A DNA stretch of 64,000 nucleotides from CAYTTR01 sp964440805 (GTDB lineage Bacteria > Acidobacteriota > Aminicenantia > Aminicenantales > Aminicenantaceae): contig CAYTTR010000002.1 of assembly GCA_964440805.1 (NCBI GenBank), forward strand, positions 1 through 64,000, read 5' to 3'. Below the pieces are notes generated by a model, which made no database searches, was not told the DNA's origin, and worked only from the letters and a program-made list of their open reading frames with translations. Both the position numbers and the translations under genes were made by a program. Of this stretch, positions 8,415 through 17,421 are shown piece after piece (position 1 is the stretch's first letter; each line of letters begins with the position of its first letter).

Positions 8415-8756
8415 TTAACTGCGTGTTTCTTTGTTTATCCAACTGAGATAGGGTTCCCAAGCCTCTCCAACAGAAAAAGAGATTATCTCAGGGACCTGGT
8501 AAGGATGATGACGGATTATGGTTTTCTGAATTGACGGGTAGAGTTCCCGCCTGCTTTTTATCAATACCAGATGTTCCTTTTCACGGGAAATTTTTCCTTC
8601 CCACCAGAAAAAAGAAGTTCCGGGCTGAAGGACTGTTACACAGGCGGCTTTCCGGTCTTGAAGAAGTTTTTCGGCAATAACCTGGCCTGAGGTCTCATCG
8701 GGCACTGTGGTTAGGACTATGATAAAATTTGAAAGAGGTAGATGAGGGCGGCTCAT
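8415..8756 (-). CDS. cutA: Divalent-cation tolerance protein CutA
   Basis: This is a 113-residue CutA1-family protein, a small trimeric ferredoxin-like fold historically linked to copper tolerance. Family features are the N-terminal strand IIVLTTVPDETSGQVIAEKL, the central ACVTVLQPGTSFFWWEGKI segment, and the C-terminal HPYQVPEII and PYLSWI motifs. Its length is typical. It lies 20 bases downstream of the M20 peptidase gene and may share its transcript. It ends one base from the convergent HDAC-like gene. Confidence 0.93.
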   Translation of the reverse strand: MSRPHLPLSNFIIVLTTVPDETSGQVIAEKLLQDRKAACVTVLQPGTSFFWWEGKISREKEHLVLIKSRRELYPSIQKTIIRHHPYQVPEIISFSVGEAWEPYLSWINKETRS

Positions 8757-8776
8757 TTTTAATCTCCTGTTTTTTT

Positions 8777-10006
8777 TTATTCTTGAAGGAATAAGTGGGC
8801 AAAAACCAGGGCATCTCCGACCATATTGTCAATTATACAATATTCGTTGGGTTGATGAGCGGTTTCATCGATCTTGGACCAGCAAGCAGCCTGAAAGCCT
8901 TGTCTGCGAAAGAGGGCAGCTACGGTCCCTCCACCGATTCCAGTGGGAGTTCCGTTCACCTGATAAACTTCTTTGATTGCTTTTTGGAGAGCTCTTACTA
9001 CAGGGGCCTCGGCTGAGGTGGGGGGAGCGGCGGGTGCTTTTTGCTCTTCTTTTATGGAAATTTCTACCTGGAAACGGCCTTCCGTATCCTTGATAATTTC
9101 CTTGATTTTATTCTCCACATCTTTGATTGAGTAGACAGGAAGAATCCGGCTGTCAAGATAAAAAATATCTTCTCCAGGGATGGTATTTATATTGGGAACA
9201 TTGGCTTCTTTTTTGGTAGGTTCAAAAGTGGATATAGGAGGCTCAAACAAGGAATCTTTCTTATTGAAATCCTGATAAAGCCGGTCAAGCTTGGTGACCA
9301 GAAAAGATGCTGCCCGGAAAGCGTTGATTCCTTTTTCAGGAGTGGACGCATGGGCTTGTTGACCCTCGGTTTTAAATTTTAGCCAGAGAATACTTTTTTC
9401 TGCGACTTCGATTTCAGTGCCCTCGGAGTTGCCGGCATCAGGTACAATAATAAGATCTTCCTTACGGAAAGGCGGAGAATTCCGGAGAACATAACCAATT
9501 CCTTTTTCACTTCCTGTCTCTTCGTCGGCCACCAAGGCGATGCCAACGTCGTAATTCGGCAAAATACCTTCTTCATGAAAAGCTTTTACAGCAAAGAAAG
9601 AAGCAACCATATCTTGCTGGTTATCCTCCACCCCTCTCCCGTAGATCTTTCCCTCTTCGATCCAGGCCTTAAAAGGATTTCCTTTCCAGAGAGAAAGTTC
9701 TCCGGGCGGCACAATATCCATGTGGGTCATAATCCAGATAGTTCGGGAAGAGTTTTTTCCCTTGAATAAAGCCAAAATGTTTGGCCTGTAACCGCTGGGG
9801 GCATCCAAATCCGGGGCTTTGATCATTTTTACAGAGTCGAAGCCAAAGGATTTCAACGTCTTGAAAAGAAACTCTGCCTTCTTAACCTCACCTTCTCCCC
9901 CGCTTGAGGGAGATATAGCTGGAATCTGACAGAGTTTTGTTTGTATGTCTATCATTTCGTCGCGGAAAGATCGAATTTTTTTCTGGATTTGTTCAAAGGC
10001 ACTCAT
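8777..10006 (-). CDS. M20-family metallopeptidase/deacylase
   Basis: The product (409 aa) is a di-zinc hydrolase of the ArgE/DapE/CPG2 type that cleaves N-acyl amino acids or dipeptides. Ligands visible are His95 and Asp97 (MTHMD), the bridging Asp128 in GRGVEDNQQ, and the catalytic Glu pair at 162-163 (DEETGSEKG). A dimerisation insert lies in the middle. The ATG at 10006 is preceded by AAGGAG with proper spacing; in-frame upstream starts up to 10045 lack this. The exact substrate is not determinable. It is divergent from the polysaccharide cluster at 10120. Confidence 0.87.
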   Translation of the reverse strand: MSAFEQIQKKIRSFRDEMIDIQTKLCQIPAISPSSGGEGEVKKAEFLFKTLKSFGFDSVKMIKAPDLDAPSGYRPNILALFKGKNSSRTIWIMTHMDIVPPGELSLWKGNPFKAWIEEGKIYGRGVEDNQQDMVASFFAVKAFHEEGILPNYDVGIALVADEETGSEKGIGYVLRNSPPFRKEDLIIVPDAGNSEGTEIEVAEKSILWLKFKTEGQQAHASTPEKGINAFRAASFLVTKLDRLYQDFNKKDSLFEPPISTFEPTKKEANVPNINTIPGEDIFYLDSRILPVYSIKDVENKIKEIIKDTEGRFQVEISIKEEQKAPAAPPTSAEAPVVRALQKAIKEVYQVNGTPTGIGGGTVAALFRRQGFQAACWSKIDETAHQPNEYCIIDNMVGDALVFAHLFLQE

Positions 10007-10083
10007 TGAAATCTCCTTGTTTGACATAATATCATCCCGGTTCACAGAAAAGCAACAAGATGAGTGAGTAGTAACTGCTATTC

Positions 10084-10112
10084 TTGACTTTTCAACAGGT
10101 TAGAAATACATT
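10084..10112 (+). promoter_or_regulatory. Promoter of the glycosyltransferase cluster
   Basis: TTGACT at 10084-10089, a 17-base spacer, and TACATT at 10107-10112. This places the start of transcription only a few bases before the ATG at 10120, so the mRNA may be almost leaderless. An in-frame TTG at 10084 is part of this -35 box rather than a start codon. Confidence 0.5.
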
Positions 10113-10119
10113 AACACTC

Positions 10120-11253
10120 ATGCGTATAGGTTATGATATCCGGCCATTTCTGAAAGATGAAACAGGAGTGGGAATTTATCTTAAAAATCTTCTATTTAAC
10201 CTGGCTGAAATAGATGAAGAGAACAAATACTTTCTTTTTTCTTCTTCTTTCAAAGATGAATTTCCAAAAGAAAAGATTCCCCCTTTTAAAAATGTTAATT
10301 TCCGGCATTATCGCATACCAGTAAGAGCAATTAATTGCTTTTGGTACAAATTAGGCTGGCCTCCTTTGGATAGCCTCTTCAAAGTGAACCTTGATCTGAC
10401 CCATTCTCCTTCTCCGTTAATTCTTCCAACTCGCGGGAAAAAGATAATTACTATTTATGATCTTTTCTTTTTGAAACATCCCAGACTGGCCGATAAGGAA
10501 GCAGAGAAAGATTTTGTTCCCCGGGTAGCAGATGCTGTGAGGCAAGCCAGGGCTGTTGTGGCGATCTCCCACAGTACAGGCAAAGATATTCTTGAATTTT
10601 TCCCCGAAGCAGAAGAAAAAATCCGGGTTATACCATTGGGGGTCGATAAATCTTTTGGTGAACAGATTTTAATAGGGAGACTTGAGCAAATTCGGATAAG
10701 ATTAGGGCTTCCTGAACGGTTTCTTCTTTATGTGGGGGCAATTGAACCCCGGAAGAATCTTATCCGTCTCCTGGAGGCACTGAAGATTGTCCACTACCGG
10801 AGCGAAAAAATACCTCTGGTTGTAGCAGGACGGCCGGGGAGAATCATGGATGAGTTCAAAGAAAAAATCCGGCAGCTTCAACTACAAAATGAAATTTTAC
10901 TTCAGGGATATGTTTCAAACCGAGATCTCCGTTTTTATTACCAACTTGCTTTGGGATTGATTTTCCCCTCTCTTTGCGAGGGATTTGGTCTTCCTCTTCT
11001 GGAAGCCATGGCCTGTGGATTGCCGGTGGCTGCTTCCAATGCGCCTGCTTTGCCTGAAGTTGCTGGAAAGGCCGCCTTATATTTTGATCCCTTTGACCAA
11101 GAGGACATGGCTGATAAAATTATTTCTTTATGTCTGGATGAATCCATCCGGGATACTTTGATTCATGAAGGGAAAACGAGGATTAATAAATTTTCCTGGG
11201 AGAAAACAGCTGTTGAAACCCTTGAAATGTATAAGAATCTGACTGCGGAATGA
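10120..11253 (+). CDS. Glycosyltransferase, GT4 family
   Basis: This retaining GT-B glycosyltransferase (377 aa) probably adds a hexose (often mannose) to a surface glycan. The N-terminal acceptor domain begins MRIGYDIRPF with a GVGIYLKNLL loop. The C-terminal donor domain has LYVGAIEPRKNL near residue 200 and the E-x7-E type motif EGFGLPLLEAMACG near 288. The ATG at 10120 is preferred over an upstream TTG because family members start with this MRIGYD strand. The next gene overlaps the stop by 4 bases (ATGA). It heads a six-gene polysaccharide cluster. Confidence 0.88.
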   Translation: MRIGYDIRPFLKDETGVGIYLKNLLFNLAEIDEENKYFLFSSSFKDEFPKEKIPPFKNVNFRHYRIPVRAINCFWYKLGWPPLDSLFKVNLDLTHSPSPLILPTRGKKIITIYDLFFLKHPRLADKEAEKDFVPRVADAVRQARAVVAISHSTGKDILEFFPEAEEKIRVIPLGVDKSFGEQILIGRLEQIRIRLGLPERFLLYVGAIEPRKNLIRLLEALKIVHYRSEKIPLVVAGRPGRIMDEFKEKIRQLQLQNEILLQGYVSNRDLRFYYQLALGLIFPSLCEGFGLPLLEAMACGLPVAASNAPALPEVAGKAALYFDPFDQEDMADKIISLCLDESIRDTLIHEGKTRINKFSWEKTAVETLEMYKNLTAE

Positions 11254-12416
11254 AAGAAAAAATATTCTTTATTTCTCATGCTTCAGAACTGAATGGAGCT
11301 GAGAGGATGTTGGCTGATCTCTTGGAAAGGATAAATAGGAATAAATATGATCCAGTTCTGGTTATTCCACAGCCAGGGCCTCTCGGAGAACGCCTGTCCA
11401 GGTCAGGTATCGCAACATTGGTTATTCCCATGAAATGGTGGCTGACCGGGAGAAAAGAAATTTTACTTCAACCTTTCAAGTGGCTCTGGAACATATGGGG
11501 TGTGTTAAAGTTAGTCTCATTTTTAAAAAAAGAAGGAACCCGGCTGGTGGTTAGCAATTCCATAGTAAATTTCAGCGGAGCCCTGGCTGCCCGGGTATGC
11601 GGTCTTCCTCATGTGTGGATTATCCATGAAATTGTGGGCAGAAAAAGCGACGGATTATGTTTCATTTTGGGAGTTTCTCAGCTTAAAAATCTGATACGGA
11701 AATTTTCATCCCAGGTGGTGGCAAATTCTGTGGCAACCTGGAAAGCCATGGGCCATCAAGCAGAAAGAATAATTGTTTATAATGGTGTTGATTTCTCTCT
11801 CCTTCCCTTGATTTCTACTTTACAAGCAAGAGAGAAAATGGGGTTCAGCTTTAATGATAAGGTTGTCGGAGTAATAGGGAAAGTATGTCCAGAGAAAGGC
11901 CAGATGAAAGCCCTCGTGGCTGTGGAGAAGCTTTCAACTGAATTTCCCTCTCTAAAAATAGCTTTCTGCGGGCAGATCAAAGATTTTCATTACTACAAGA
12001 GGATTCTCCAAAAAGCAGGCAAGCTAGGGTGGGGAGAAAAAATATATTTTCTTGGCTATCAAAAAGATGTTTTTTTATTTCTTAAAACCCTGGATGTTCT
12101 TCTGGTTACTTCCAGTCATGAGTCTTTTGGTCGGTCGGTAATAGAAGCCATGGCATCAAGAACACCGGTAGTGGCGGTAAAATCAGGAGGAATCCCTGAA
12201 ATTGTTGAACACGGCAAAAACGGACTTCTTGTTGGAAGGCCAAATCCTGAAGAGATAAGTAAAGCTCTTTCTGGGATTCTTCGCCACAGTCAATATGCTT
12301 GCTTCTTAGCTGAGAATGGGTTCCGGACTGTAGAAAAAAAATTTCAGCTGTCGGCTCAGGTGGAGAAAATAGAGCAGATACTGGATAGTAATTTGAAAAG
12401 GAGCTCTCTTGGCTGA
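11250..12416 (+). CDS. Glycosyltransferase, GT4 family
   Basis: This 388-residue GT-B enzyme has an N-terminal domain with ISHASELNGAERML, typical of GT4 enzymes whose acceptor domain begins with an NGAER-type loop. A donor-binding domain follows, with a VIGKVCPEKGQ strand and the motif SSHESFGRSVIEAMASRTPVV, which contains the E-x7-E pair. The start overlaps the preceding stop by 4 bases, and the last codons overlap the next gene by 8 bases, showing tight coupling inside the cluster. Donor sugar and linkage are not predictable. Confidence 0.88.
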   Translation: MKEKIFFISHASELNGAERMLADLLERINRNKYDPVLVIPQPGPLGERLSRSGIATLVIPMKWWLTGRKEILLQPFKWLWNIWGVLKLVSFLKKEGTRLVVSNSIVNFSGALAARVCGLPHVWIIHEIVGRKSDGLCFILGVSQLKNLIRKFSSQVVANSVATWKAMGHQAERIIVYNGVDFSLLPLISTLQAREKMGFSFNDKVVGVIGKVCPEKGQMKALVAVEKLSTEFPSLKIAFCGQIKDFHYYKRILQKAGKLGWGEKIYFLGYQKDVFLFLKTLDVLLVTSSHESFGRSVIEAMASRTPVVAVKSGGIPEIVEHGKNGLLVGRPNPEEISKALSGILRHSQYACFLAENGFRTVEKKFQLSAQVEKIEQILDSNLKRSSLG

Positions 12417-13275
12417 AATATCGGTTATCTATGTAAATTACAGTGACCATGACCGCTTGTATGAATCTCTTTCATCTCTTAAGGCAACAGCCTTAGATTT
12501 GCTCAGGGAAGTGTTTATTGTGGACAACAATTCCGAAGTCTTTCCATCGGAACAAATAAAAAAACATTTCCCGGGAGTAAAGCTCCTTGTTAATAATGAT
12601 AATATTGGGTATGCCAGAGCCAATAACCAAGCCATCCGGCAAGCTGAAGGAAAATATATTTTTTTAGTCAACACTGATACTCGGTTTTTTCCCGGAGCTG
12701 TTGAAAATCTTTACAGAGAATTGGAGGAAAACTCTAAAGCAGGAGGTGCCGGACCGCTTCTCTTGAGAAGAGACCGGACTCCTCAGGTATCATTTGGCCG
12801 AAAAATAAGCTTTACTGCCGAACTGAAACAGAAATTATTTTTCAACTTCTATTTAAAAAAGACTCTTCTGGCAAATCCCAGGAAACGGAGAGTAGGTTGG
12901 CTGAGCGGAGCCTGTCTTCTCTTAAGGCGGGAAGCAGTGGAGAAAGTAGGTTTGCTTGATGAAAAATATTTTCTTTATTTTGAGGATATAGATCTTTGCA
13001 GCCGTCTCCGGAAAAAGGAATGGGAGCTGATTTTTGTGCCTGAATCTAAGGTTTTTCATCTCGGAGGAGGGAGTACTTCTTCAAGCTCATTTCAATCTTG
13101 TTATCAATACCGAAAAAGCCAGCTTTATTATTACCGGAAACATAATTCCTTTCTTTCTGTCTGGCTGCTGCGACTTTATCTTGGTGGCTACTTTTTTTTC
13201 TGGTTAGGGGAAAGAGTTCTTAGAGGAAAATCTTCTTTTTCGGATGTCCAGCTGTTTTATAAGCTTCTGAGATAG
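12409..13275 (+). CDS. Glycosyltransferase, GT2 family (rhamnosyltransferase-like)
   Basis: This inverting GT-A enzyme (288 aa) resembles the WbbL/rhamnosyltransferase group. It has the nucleotide-sugar strand ISVIYVNY at the N-terminus, the FIVDNNS stretch, NIGYARANNQAI, a metal-binding NTDTRF (DxD-like) near residue 88, and the acceptor-side WLSGACLLLRREAV and EDIDLCSRL motifs. The start is a TTG preceded at 5 bases by AAAAGGAG. No ATG alternative fits the N-terminal strand. It ends with a short hydrophobic C-terminal segment. Confidence 0.87.
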   Translation: MAEISVIYVNYSDHDRLYESLSSLKATALDLLREVFIVDNNSEVFPSEQIKKHFPGVKLLVNNDNIGYARANNQAIRQAEGKYIFLVNTDTRFFPGAVENLYRELEENSKAGGAGPLLLRRDRTPQVSFGRKISFTAELKQKLFFNFYLKKTLLANPRKRRVGWLSGACLLLRREAVEKVGLLDEKYFLYFEDIDLCSRLRKKEWELIFVPESKVFHLGGGSTSSSSFQSCYQYRKSQLYYYRKHNSFLSVWLLRLYLGGYFFFWLGERVLRGKSSFSDVQLFYKLLR

Positions 13276-13277
13276 CC

Positions 13278-14441
13278 ATGAAAAAAATCCGTGTTCTGGA
13301 AATGATCGACCAGGCTTTTCTGGGAGGAGGGCAAAGACATGTTCTTTCTTTAGTCAAGTCTTTATCTCCTGAAAAGTTCCAGGTTGCAGTAGGCTCTGAG
13401 GCCGGGGGACCCCTGGTTGAGGAGCTGAAAAATTGGGGAATTCGTCATTATTCTCTTCAAATGGGAAAGTCATCCTTCTTAAGGAATAGAAATGAGATTC
13501 TTTCCCTGCTCAAGAAAGAACAATTTGACATCCTTCACACCCATGGGGGAGTGGCTGGATTGTTTGGCCGTCTGGCAGCTTGCCAAAGCCGGATTCCAGT
13601 GGTTGTCCACACCCTTCATGGTATCCATTATCTTCATTACCGCAATCCTTTTCTGAGGAAGATATTTGTGCTGATGGAAAGATGGCTTTCTCGCAGGACC
13701 GATGCAGTCATTTTCGTTTCTCGGGATGATAGAATCAAAGGATCACGGCTGAAGCTGGTTCCAGAGGAAAAAATAATTTTTATCCCCAATGGGATTGATT
13801 TTCAAAAATATAGCCTTGATGAAGAAGCATGGCAGAAAGCAAAAAAAAGAAAAAAAAATTTTAATTTACCAGAGTCAAAATTGATAATAGGAACAGTTGC
13901 CCGCTTGCATCGCCAGAAAGGATTGATCTATTTTTTTCAGGCTGCNNNNNNNNNNGCCCGTATCTTGCTCAATCAAAGGCAGGATATCTGTTTTGTCATT
14001 GCTGGAGGAGGGCCTCTTGAGAAAAAATTCCGTAACTATCTGCAGCGGAAGAAATTGGAAAATTTTATCTTTCTTCTGGGAGAAACGGGAAAAACCCAGG
14101 AGCTCTACCCTCTATTTGATGTTTTTGTCCTTCCTTCACTTTGGGAAGGCCTTCCCTATGCTTTGCTGGAGGCGGCTGCGTTCGAGCGCCCTGTAATAGG
14201 GACCAATATCGACGGTATCCGGGAACTGCTCAAACCGGGTGAGACAGGACTGCTGGTCCCTCCGGAAGATTCTTTAAGCCTGGCTGAGGCAATTCTTAAG
14301 TGGTTGAATAAGCCTGAAATGGCCGAAGAAATGGGTCGTAAGCTGCGGGAAGATCTCAGCCGGCGATATTCACTTGAGCGGATGGTGCAGGAAACAGAAG
14401 AGCTCTACCTCCGGCTTTGCCGGGAAAAGGGAATATATTAA
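13278..14441 (+). CDS. Glycosyltransferase, GT4 family (contains assembly gap)
   Basis: This is a GT-B glycosyltransferase of about 387 residues. The N-terminal domain has a GGGQRHVLSLVKSL loop and the HTHGGVAGLFGRLAA stretch. The donor domain has GTVARLHRQKG, VIAGGGPLEKKF and the E-x7-E motif in PSLWEGLPYALLEAAAFERP. Ten Ns at 13946-13955 fall between RLHRQKGLIYFFQA and ARILLNQ. The frame stays open on both sides and the spacing to the next motif is normal, so the true gap is probably close to that length. It is the last gene before a 420-bp non-coding stretch. Confidence 0.85.
   Translation: MKKIRVLEMIDQAFLGGGQRHVLSLVKSLSPEKFQVAVGSEAGGPLVEELKNWGIRHYSLQMGKSSFLRNRNEILSLLKKEQFDILHTHGGVAGLFGRLAACQSRIPVVVHTLHGIHYLHYRNPFLRKIFVLMERWLSRRTDAVIFVSRDDRIKGSRLKLVPEEKIIFIPNGIDFQKYSLDEEAWQKAKKRKKNFNLPESKLIIGTVARLHRQKGLIYFFQAXXXXARILLNQRQDICFVIAGGGPLEKKFRNYLQRKKLENFIFLLGETGKTQELYPLFDVFVLPSLWEGLPYALLEAAAFERPVIGTNIDGIRELLKPGETGLLVPPEDSLSLAEAILKWLNKPEMAEEMGRKLREDLSRRYSLERMVQETEELYLRLCREKGIY
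13946..13955. other. Assembly gap (10 Ns)
   Basis: There are ten unknown bases inside a glycosyltransferase gene. This shows that the sequence is a scaffold; the true gap length is not known from the sequence. Confidence 0.99.
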
Positions 14442-14484
14442 CTTTTTTGATTCTCTTCCATTCGGTCTTAATATGCTTTAAATA

Positions 14485-14734
14485 AGAGAGCATCAGGTAT
14501 GCCCTCCGCTTTACTTCGGCGCTTTTTTCGCCTTCTCTCACCGCTCTTTTTGGCGGCTGCGTAACTCCATTCTGTCAGTCTAAACCATTCACCAGTCGAG
14601 GTTGGTGCAGGGCTAGGCTGGGCGTGCTCAATACATACTCGCCGTCCGACAAAGTCGGATTCCCCCGAATCGCAGTTCGAGAAGGCTAGCGCCTCAATGT
14701 CGCTCCTGGCATACCTGATGCTCTCTCATAATAG
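14485..14734. repeat. MITE-like element with AGAGAGCATCAGG ends (copy 1)
   Basis: Perfect 19-bp inverted ends lie at 14485-14503 and 14708-14726. The bases TTTAAATA directly abut the left end and recur at 14735-14742, compatible with a target duplication if the right boundary is at 14734. The interior holds no open gene; it has a short hairpin (TCCGAC/GTCGGA at about 14656). Its right 75 bases are strongly similar to the right part of the copy at 49924-50073. It fills most of the 420-bp space 14442-14861, and apart from the promoter at 14825 nothing else is seen there. Confidence 0.7.
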
Positions 14735-14824
14735 TTTAAATAATACAAAATGGAATAGAATTTATTTTACGATTCTTCCAGAGTTTGATTTTAGCATTTT
14801 GACCAACAAGGCTTTCCCCTTGAA

Positions 14825-14853
14825 TTGACAATTTCCCTTCCCCTTTTTATAAT
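14825..14853 (+). promoter_or_regulatory. Consensus sigma-70 promoter, probably leaderless
   Basis: A perfect TTGACA (14825-14830), exactly 17 bases, and a perfect TATAAT (14848-14853). The ATG of the next gene begins 8 bases after the -10 box, so transcription should start at or within two bases of the start codon. Confidence 0.8.
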
Positions 14854-14861
14854 CAACCAAA

Positions 14862-15974
14862 ATGAAATCCCCACGCGTTGCTCTTGTTCATGACTGGTTG
14901 ACAGGCCGCAGGGGCGGAGAAAAGGTTCTGGAAGTCCTGTCTGAAATTTTTCCCCAAGCTCCGGTATTCACCCTCTTTCATTTTCCGGGAAGCCAGGCAG
15001 AGTCTTTGGAAGTCAAAAAAATAAGAACCAGTTTTATCCAGAAATTTCCCTGCCTCAAAAAAAAATATCGCTCATATCTCCCCCTTTTTCCCTTGGCGGT
15101 TGAACTTTTTGACCTTCAAGAATACGATTTGGTTATCTCTTCTTCCCACTGTGCGGCCAAGGGAATTATTACTCGCCCTGATGCCCTCCATATTTCCTAT
15201 ATTCATTCTCCGGTTCGCTATGCCTGGAATCAATATTTTCCTTACTTTGCTTCGGCGAAGTTAGGGCCGTTTTCCAAACTGCTTATCCCGCCTGTTATCC
15301 ACTATTTAAGAATGTGGGACATAACGTCTTCTTCTCGAGTAGATTATTTTATTGCTAATTCAATGGCTGTGGCTCAACGGATTGAGAAATATTACCGGCG
15401 TCAGGCTTCGGTCATTCATCCTCCGGTGGATGTAGATTTTTTCCGGCCGGCCGAGCAAAAAGGAGAATTTTTTCTTATTGTTTCAGCTTTGGTTCCCTAT
15501 AAAAGAGTAGATTTGGCTGTAGAAGCTTTTAACCGGAATGGTCTTCCCCTAATGATAGTGGGACAAGGTCCGGAGTTAAAAAGATTAAAGAAAACGGCTC
15601 GCCAGAACATCACATTTTTAGGAGCTCTTTCTGATGAAGAACTGCTTAAAACTTACCGGAAGGCCTTAGCTCTCTTAATCCCGGGGGAAGAAGATTTTGG
15701 CATTAACTCTCTTGAAGCTCAAGCTTGTGGAATTCCGGTGATCGCCTACGGCCGGGGGGGGGCTCTGGAAACTGTTCTTCCGGAAAAGAGCGGGCTTTTT
15801 TTTCACCAGCTGTCTCCGGAAAGTCTCCTGGAAGTACTTGACAAATTTAAGGATATGCAATTTAATAAATTTTTACTGAGAGAACACGCCGAAAAATTCT
15901 CCCGTGAAAGGTTTAGAAAACAGATCGAAGCTTTTATTATGAATAAATGGACTGAATTCAGGCAAACATCATGA
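14862..15974 (+). CDS. Glycosyltransferase, GT4 family (WbaZ-like)
   Basis: This is a 370-residue GT-B enzyme. It starts with RVALVHDWLTGRRGGEKVLE, a signature of a GT4 subgroup that includes WbaZ/mannosyltransferases of O-antigen and exopolysaccharide clusters. The donor domain contains VSALVPYKRVDLAVEAF near residue 205, a GQGPELKRL loop, and an EDFGINSLEAQACG motif near 275 with the E-x7-E pair. It has its own perfect promoter abutting the ATG and no ribosome binding site, which implies leaderless translation. It overlaps the next gene by 4 bases. Confidence 0.88.
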   Translation: MKSPRVALVHDWLTGRRGGEKVLEVLSEIFPQAPVFTLFHFPGSQAESLEVKKIRTSFIQKFPCLKKKYRSYLPLFPLAVELFDLQEYDLVISSSHCAAKGIITRPDALHISYIHSPVRYAWNQYFPYFASAKLGPFSKLLIPPVIHYLRMWDITSSSRVDYFIANSMAVAQRIEKYYRRQASVIHPPVDVDFFRPAEQKGEFFLIVSALVPYKRVDLAVEAFNRNGLPLMIVGQGPELKRLKKTARQNITFLGALSDEELLKTYRKALALLIPGEEDFGINSLEAQACGIPVIAYGRGGALETVLPEKSGLFFHQLSPESLLEVLDKFKDMQFNKFLLREHAEKFSRERFRKQIEAFIMNKWTEFRQTS

Positions 15975-17419
15975 TAAAAAAGCAGAGAAAAAGACTGATT
16001 GGCCTTTTCATCCTGAGCGACATAATCAGTATTATTTTCGCCTATTTTTACTCCTATGGATTCCGATTTTACGGATATATTATTCCGGTAAGCCCGGAAA
16101 AAGGGATACCCCCTCTTAAATCCTATGTGGCTGTTTTTCCTCTTTTCTTAGCTGCCCATTTGATTATTTTTTTTCTCCAGGGTTTTTACCGGTCTAAACT
16201 GAAAAGGACCAAAATCGATGATTTTTTCATGGTTGTCCTTAATACTTTTCTCACTATTGTCTTTATCTTAGCCGTTTTAAATTATCTTTATGCCTACAGC
16301 CAAGGTAGAGCTCCTTTGTTCCAGATGACCTTTAAAATATCTCATGGGTTCCTGGCTGTTTATTTCGTGGTTGTTGTCTTTCTGGTCTCCTTTCTTAGAA
16401 ACCAGATATATTTTTATCTCAAGCGCCGTTTTGCCAAAGGATTGGACTTACAAAATGTCCTGATAGTGGGTGCGGGAGAGATGGGAAAAACTATAGCCCA
16501 GAAATTCTCTGTTTATAAGGATCTTGGTTTCAGGGTTATCGGTTTTCTGGATGATGAGAGGAAAAAAGGTGACAAAGTTCCTGTGGATGGAGGGATTGAA
16601 GTTCTTGGAGGTATCAAGGATCTGGAAGCAATTTTAGAAACAGTAGAAATCAGCGATGTTTGCATTACTCTTGGTTTAAACAACTACCCTCAGATTCTTG
16701 AGGTTTTCCAGATGGCCCATAAGCAAGTAGTTAATGTCCGATTGGTTCCTGATCTATTTCAACTTTTAACTTTGAAGGCAAAAATAGAAGATCTGGATGG
16801 ATTTCCGGTTATCAGCATTGATGAACCTCCAATGCGAGGGGTGTTGCTGGGTTTGAAGAAGATTTCAGATGTGATTATTTCCTTTATTCTTATTGTGCTT
16901 CTTCTTCCCCTGATGGGTTTAATAGTTTTCTTAATCAAGTTGACTTCCAAGGGGCCTGTTCTTTACCATCAAGAAAGAGTAGGCCTTGACGGAAAAAAGT
17001 TTATGATTCACAAGTTCCGGACCATGGTCTATGATGCGGAGAAAGAAACAGGACCGATTATGTGCAGTCCAGATGACCCCAGAATAATCAAGTTTGGCCG
17101 GATGTTGAGAAAATTCAGCCTGGATGAGCTTCCCCAGTTGTTTAATGTTCTTAAAGGTGAGATGAGCTTAGTGGGACCGCGGCCGGAAAGACCCTCTTTT
17201 GTCAAAGACTTCAGCAAAAAAATTCCCAAGTATATGTTAAGACACAAAGTCAAGTCAGGCATAACCGGCTGGGCTCAAATCCATGGTTTGAGGCAGGATA
17301 CTCCTATTGATAAAAGAATCGAATATGATTTTTATTACATCCAGAATTGGTCTTTTGCTCTGGATTTCAAGATTCTCTGGAAAACTTTGAAAAAAGGTTT
17401 TGTTGACAAAAGGATGTAA
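15971..17419 (+). CDS. Polyprenyl-phosphate sugar-1-phosphate transferase
   Basis: This 482-residue membrane enzyme starts a glycan by moving a sugar-1-phosphate from a nucleotide sugar to the lipid carrier (WcaJ/WbaP family). About four N-terminal helices (10-30, 48-66, 85-107, 118-143) are followed by a Rossmann-like CoA-binding-type domain (LIVGAGEMGKTIAQKF near 165), a further helix at 300-320, and the catalytic bacterial sugar transferase domain. That domain contains HKFRTMVYDAE, LDELPQLFNVLKGEMSLVGP and the C-terminal SGITGWAQIHG. The sugar is not determinable; glucose or galactose are usual. It closes the polysaccharide cluster, in which no flippase or polymerase gene is present. Confidence 0.93.
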   Translation: MIKKQRKRLIGLFILSDIISIIFAYFYSYGFRFYGYIIPVSPEKGIPPLKSYVAVFPLFLAAHLIIFFLQGFYRSKLKRTKIDDFFMVVLNTFLTIVFILAVLNYLYAYSQGRAPLFQMTFKISHGFLAVYFVVVVFLVSFLRNQIYFYLKRRFAKGLDLQNVLIVGAGEMGKTIAQKFSVYKDLGFRVIGFLDDERKKGDKVPVDGGIEVLGGIKDLEAILETVEISDVCITLGLNNYPQILEVFQMAHKQVVNVRLVPDLFQLLTLKAKIEDLDGFPVISIDEPPMRGVLLGLKKISDVIISFILIVLLLPLMGLIVFLIKLTSKGPVLYHQERVGLDGKKFMIHKFRTMVYDAEKETGPIMCSPDDPRIIKFGRMLRKFSLDELPQLFNVLKGEMSLVGPRPERPSFVKDFSKKIPKYMLRHKVKSGITGWAQIHGLRQDTPIDKRIEYDFYYIQNWSFALDFKILWKTLKKGFVDKRM

Positions 17420-17421
17420 TT

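Noticed and set aside
10084..10119. N-terminal extension of the first glycosyltransferase from TTG 10084
   Set aside because: The TTG is part of a -35 box, and the family N-terminus begins at the ATG 10120.
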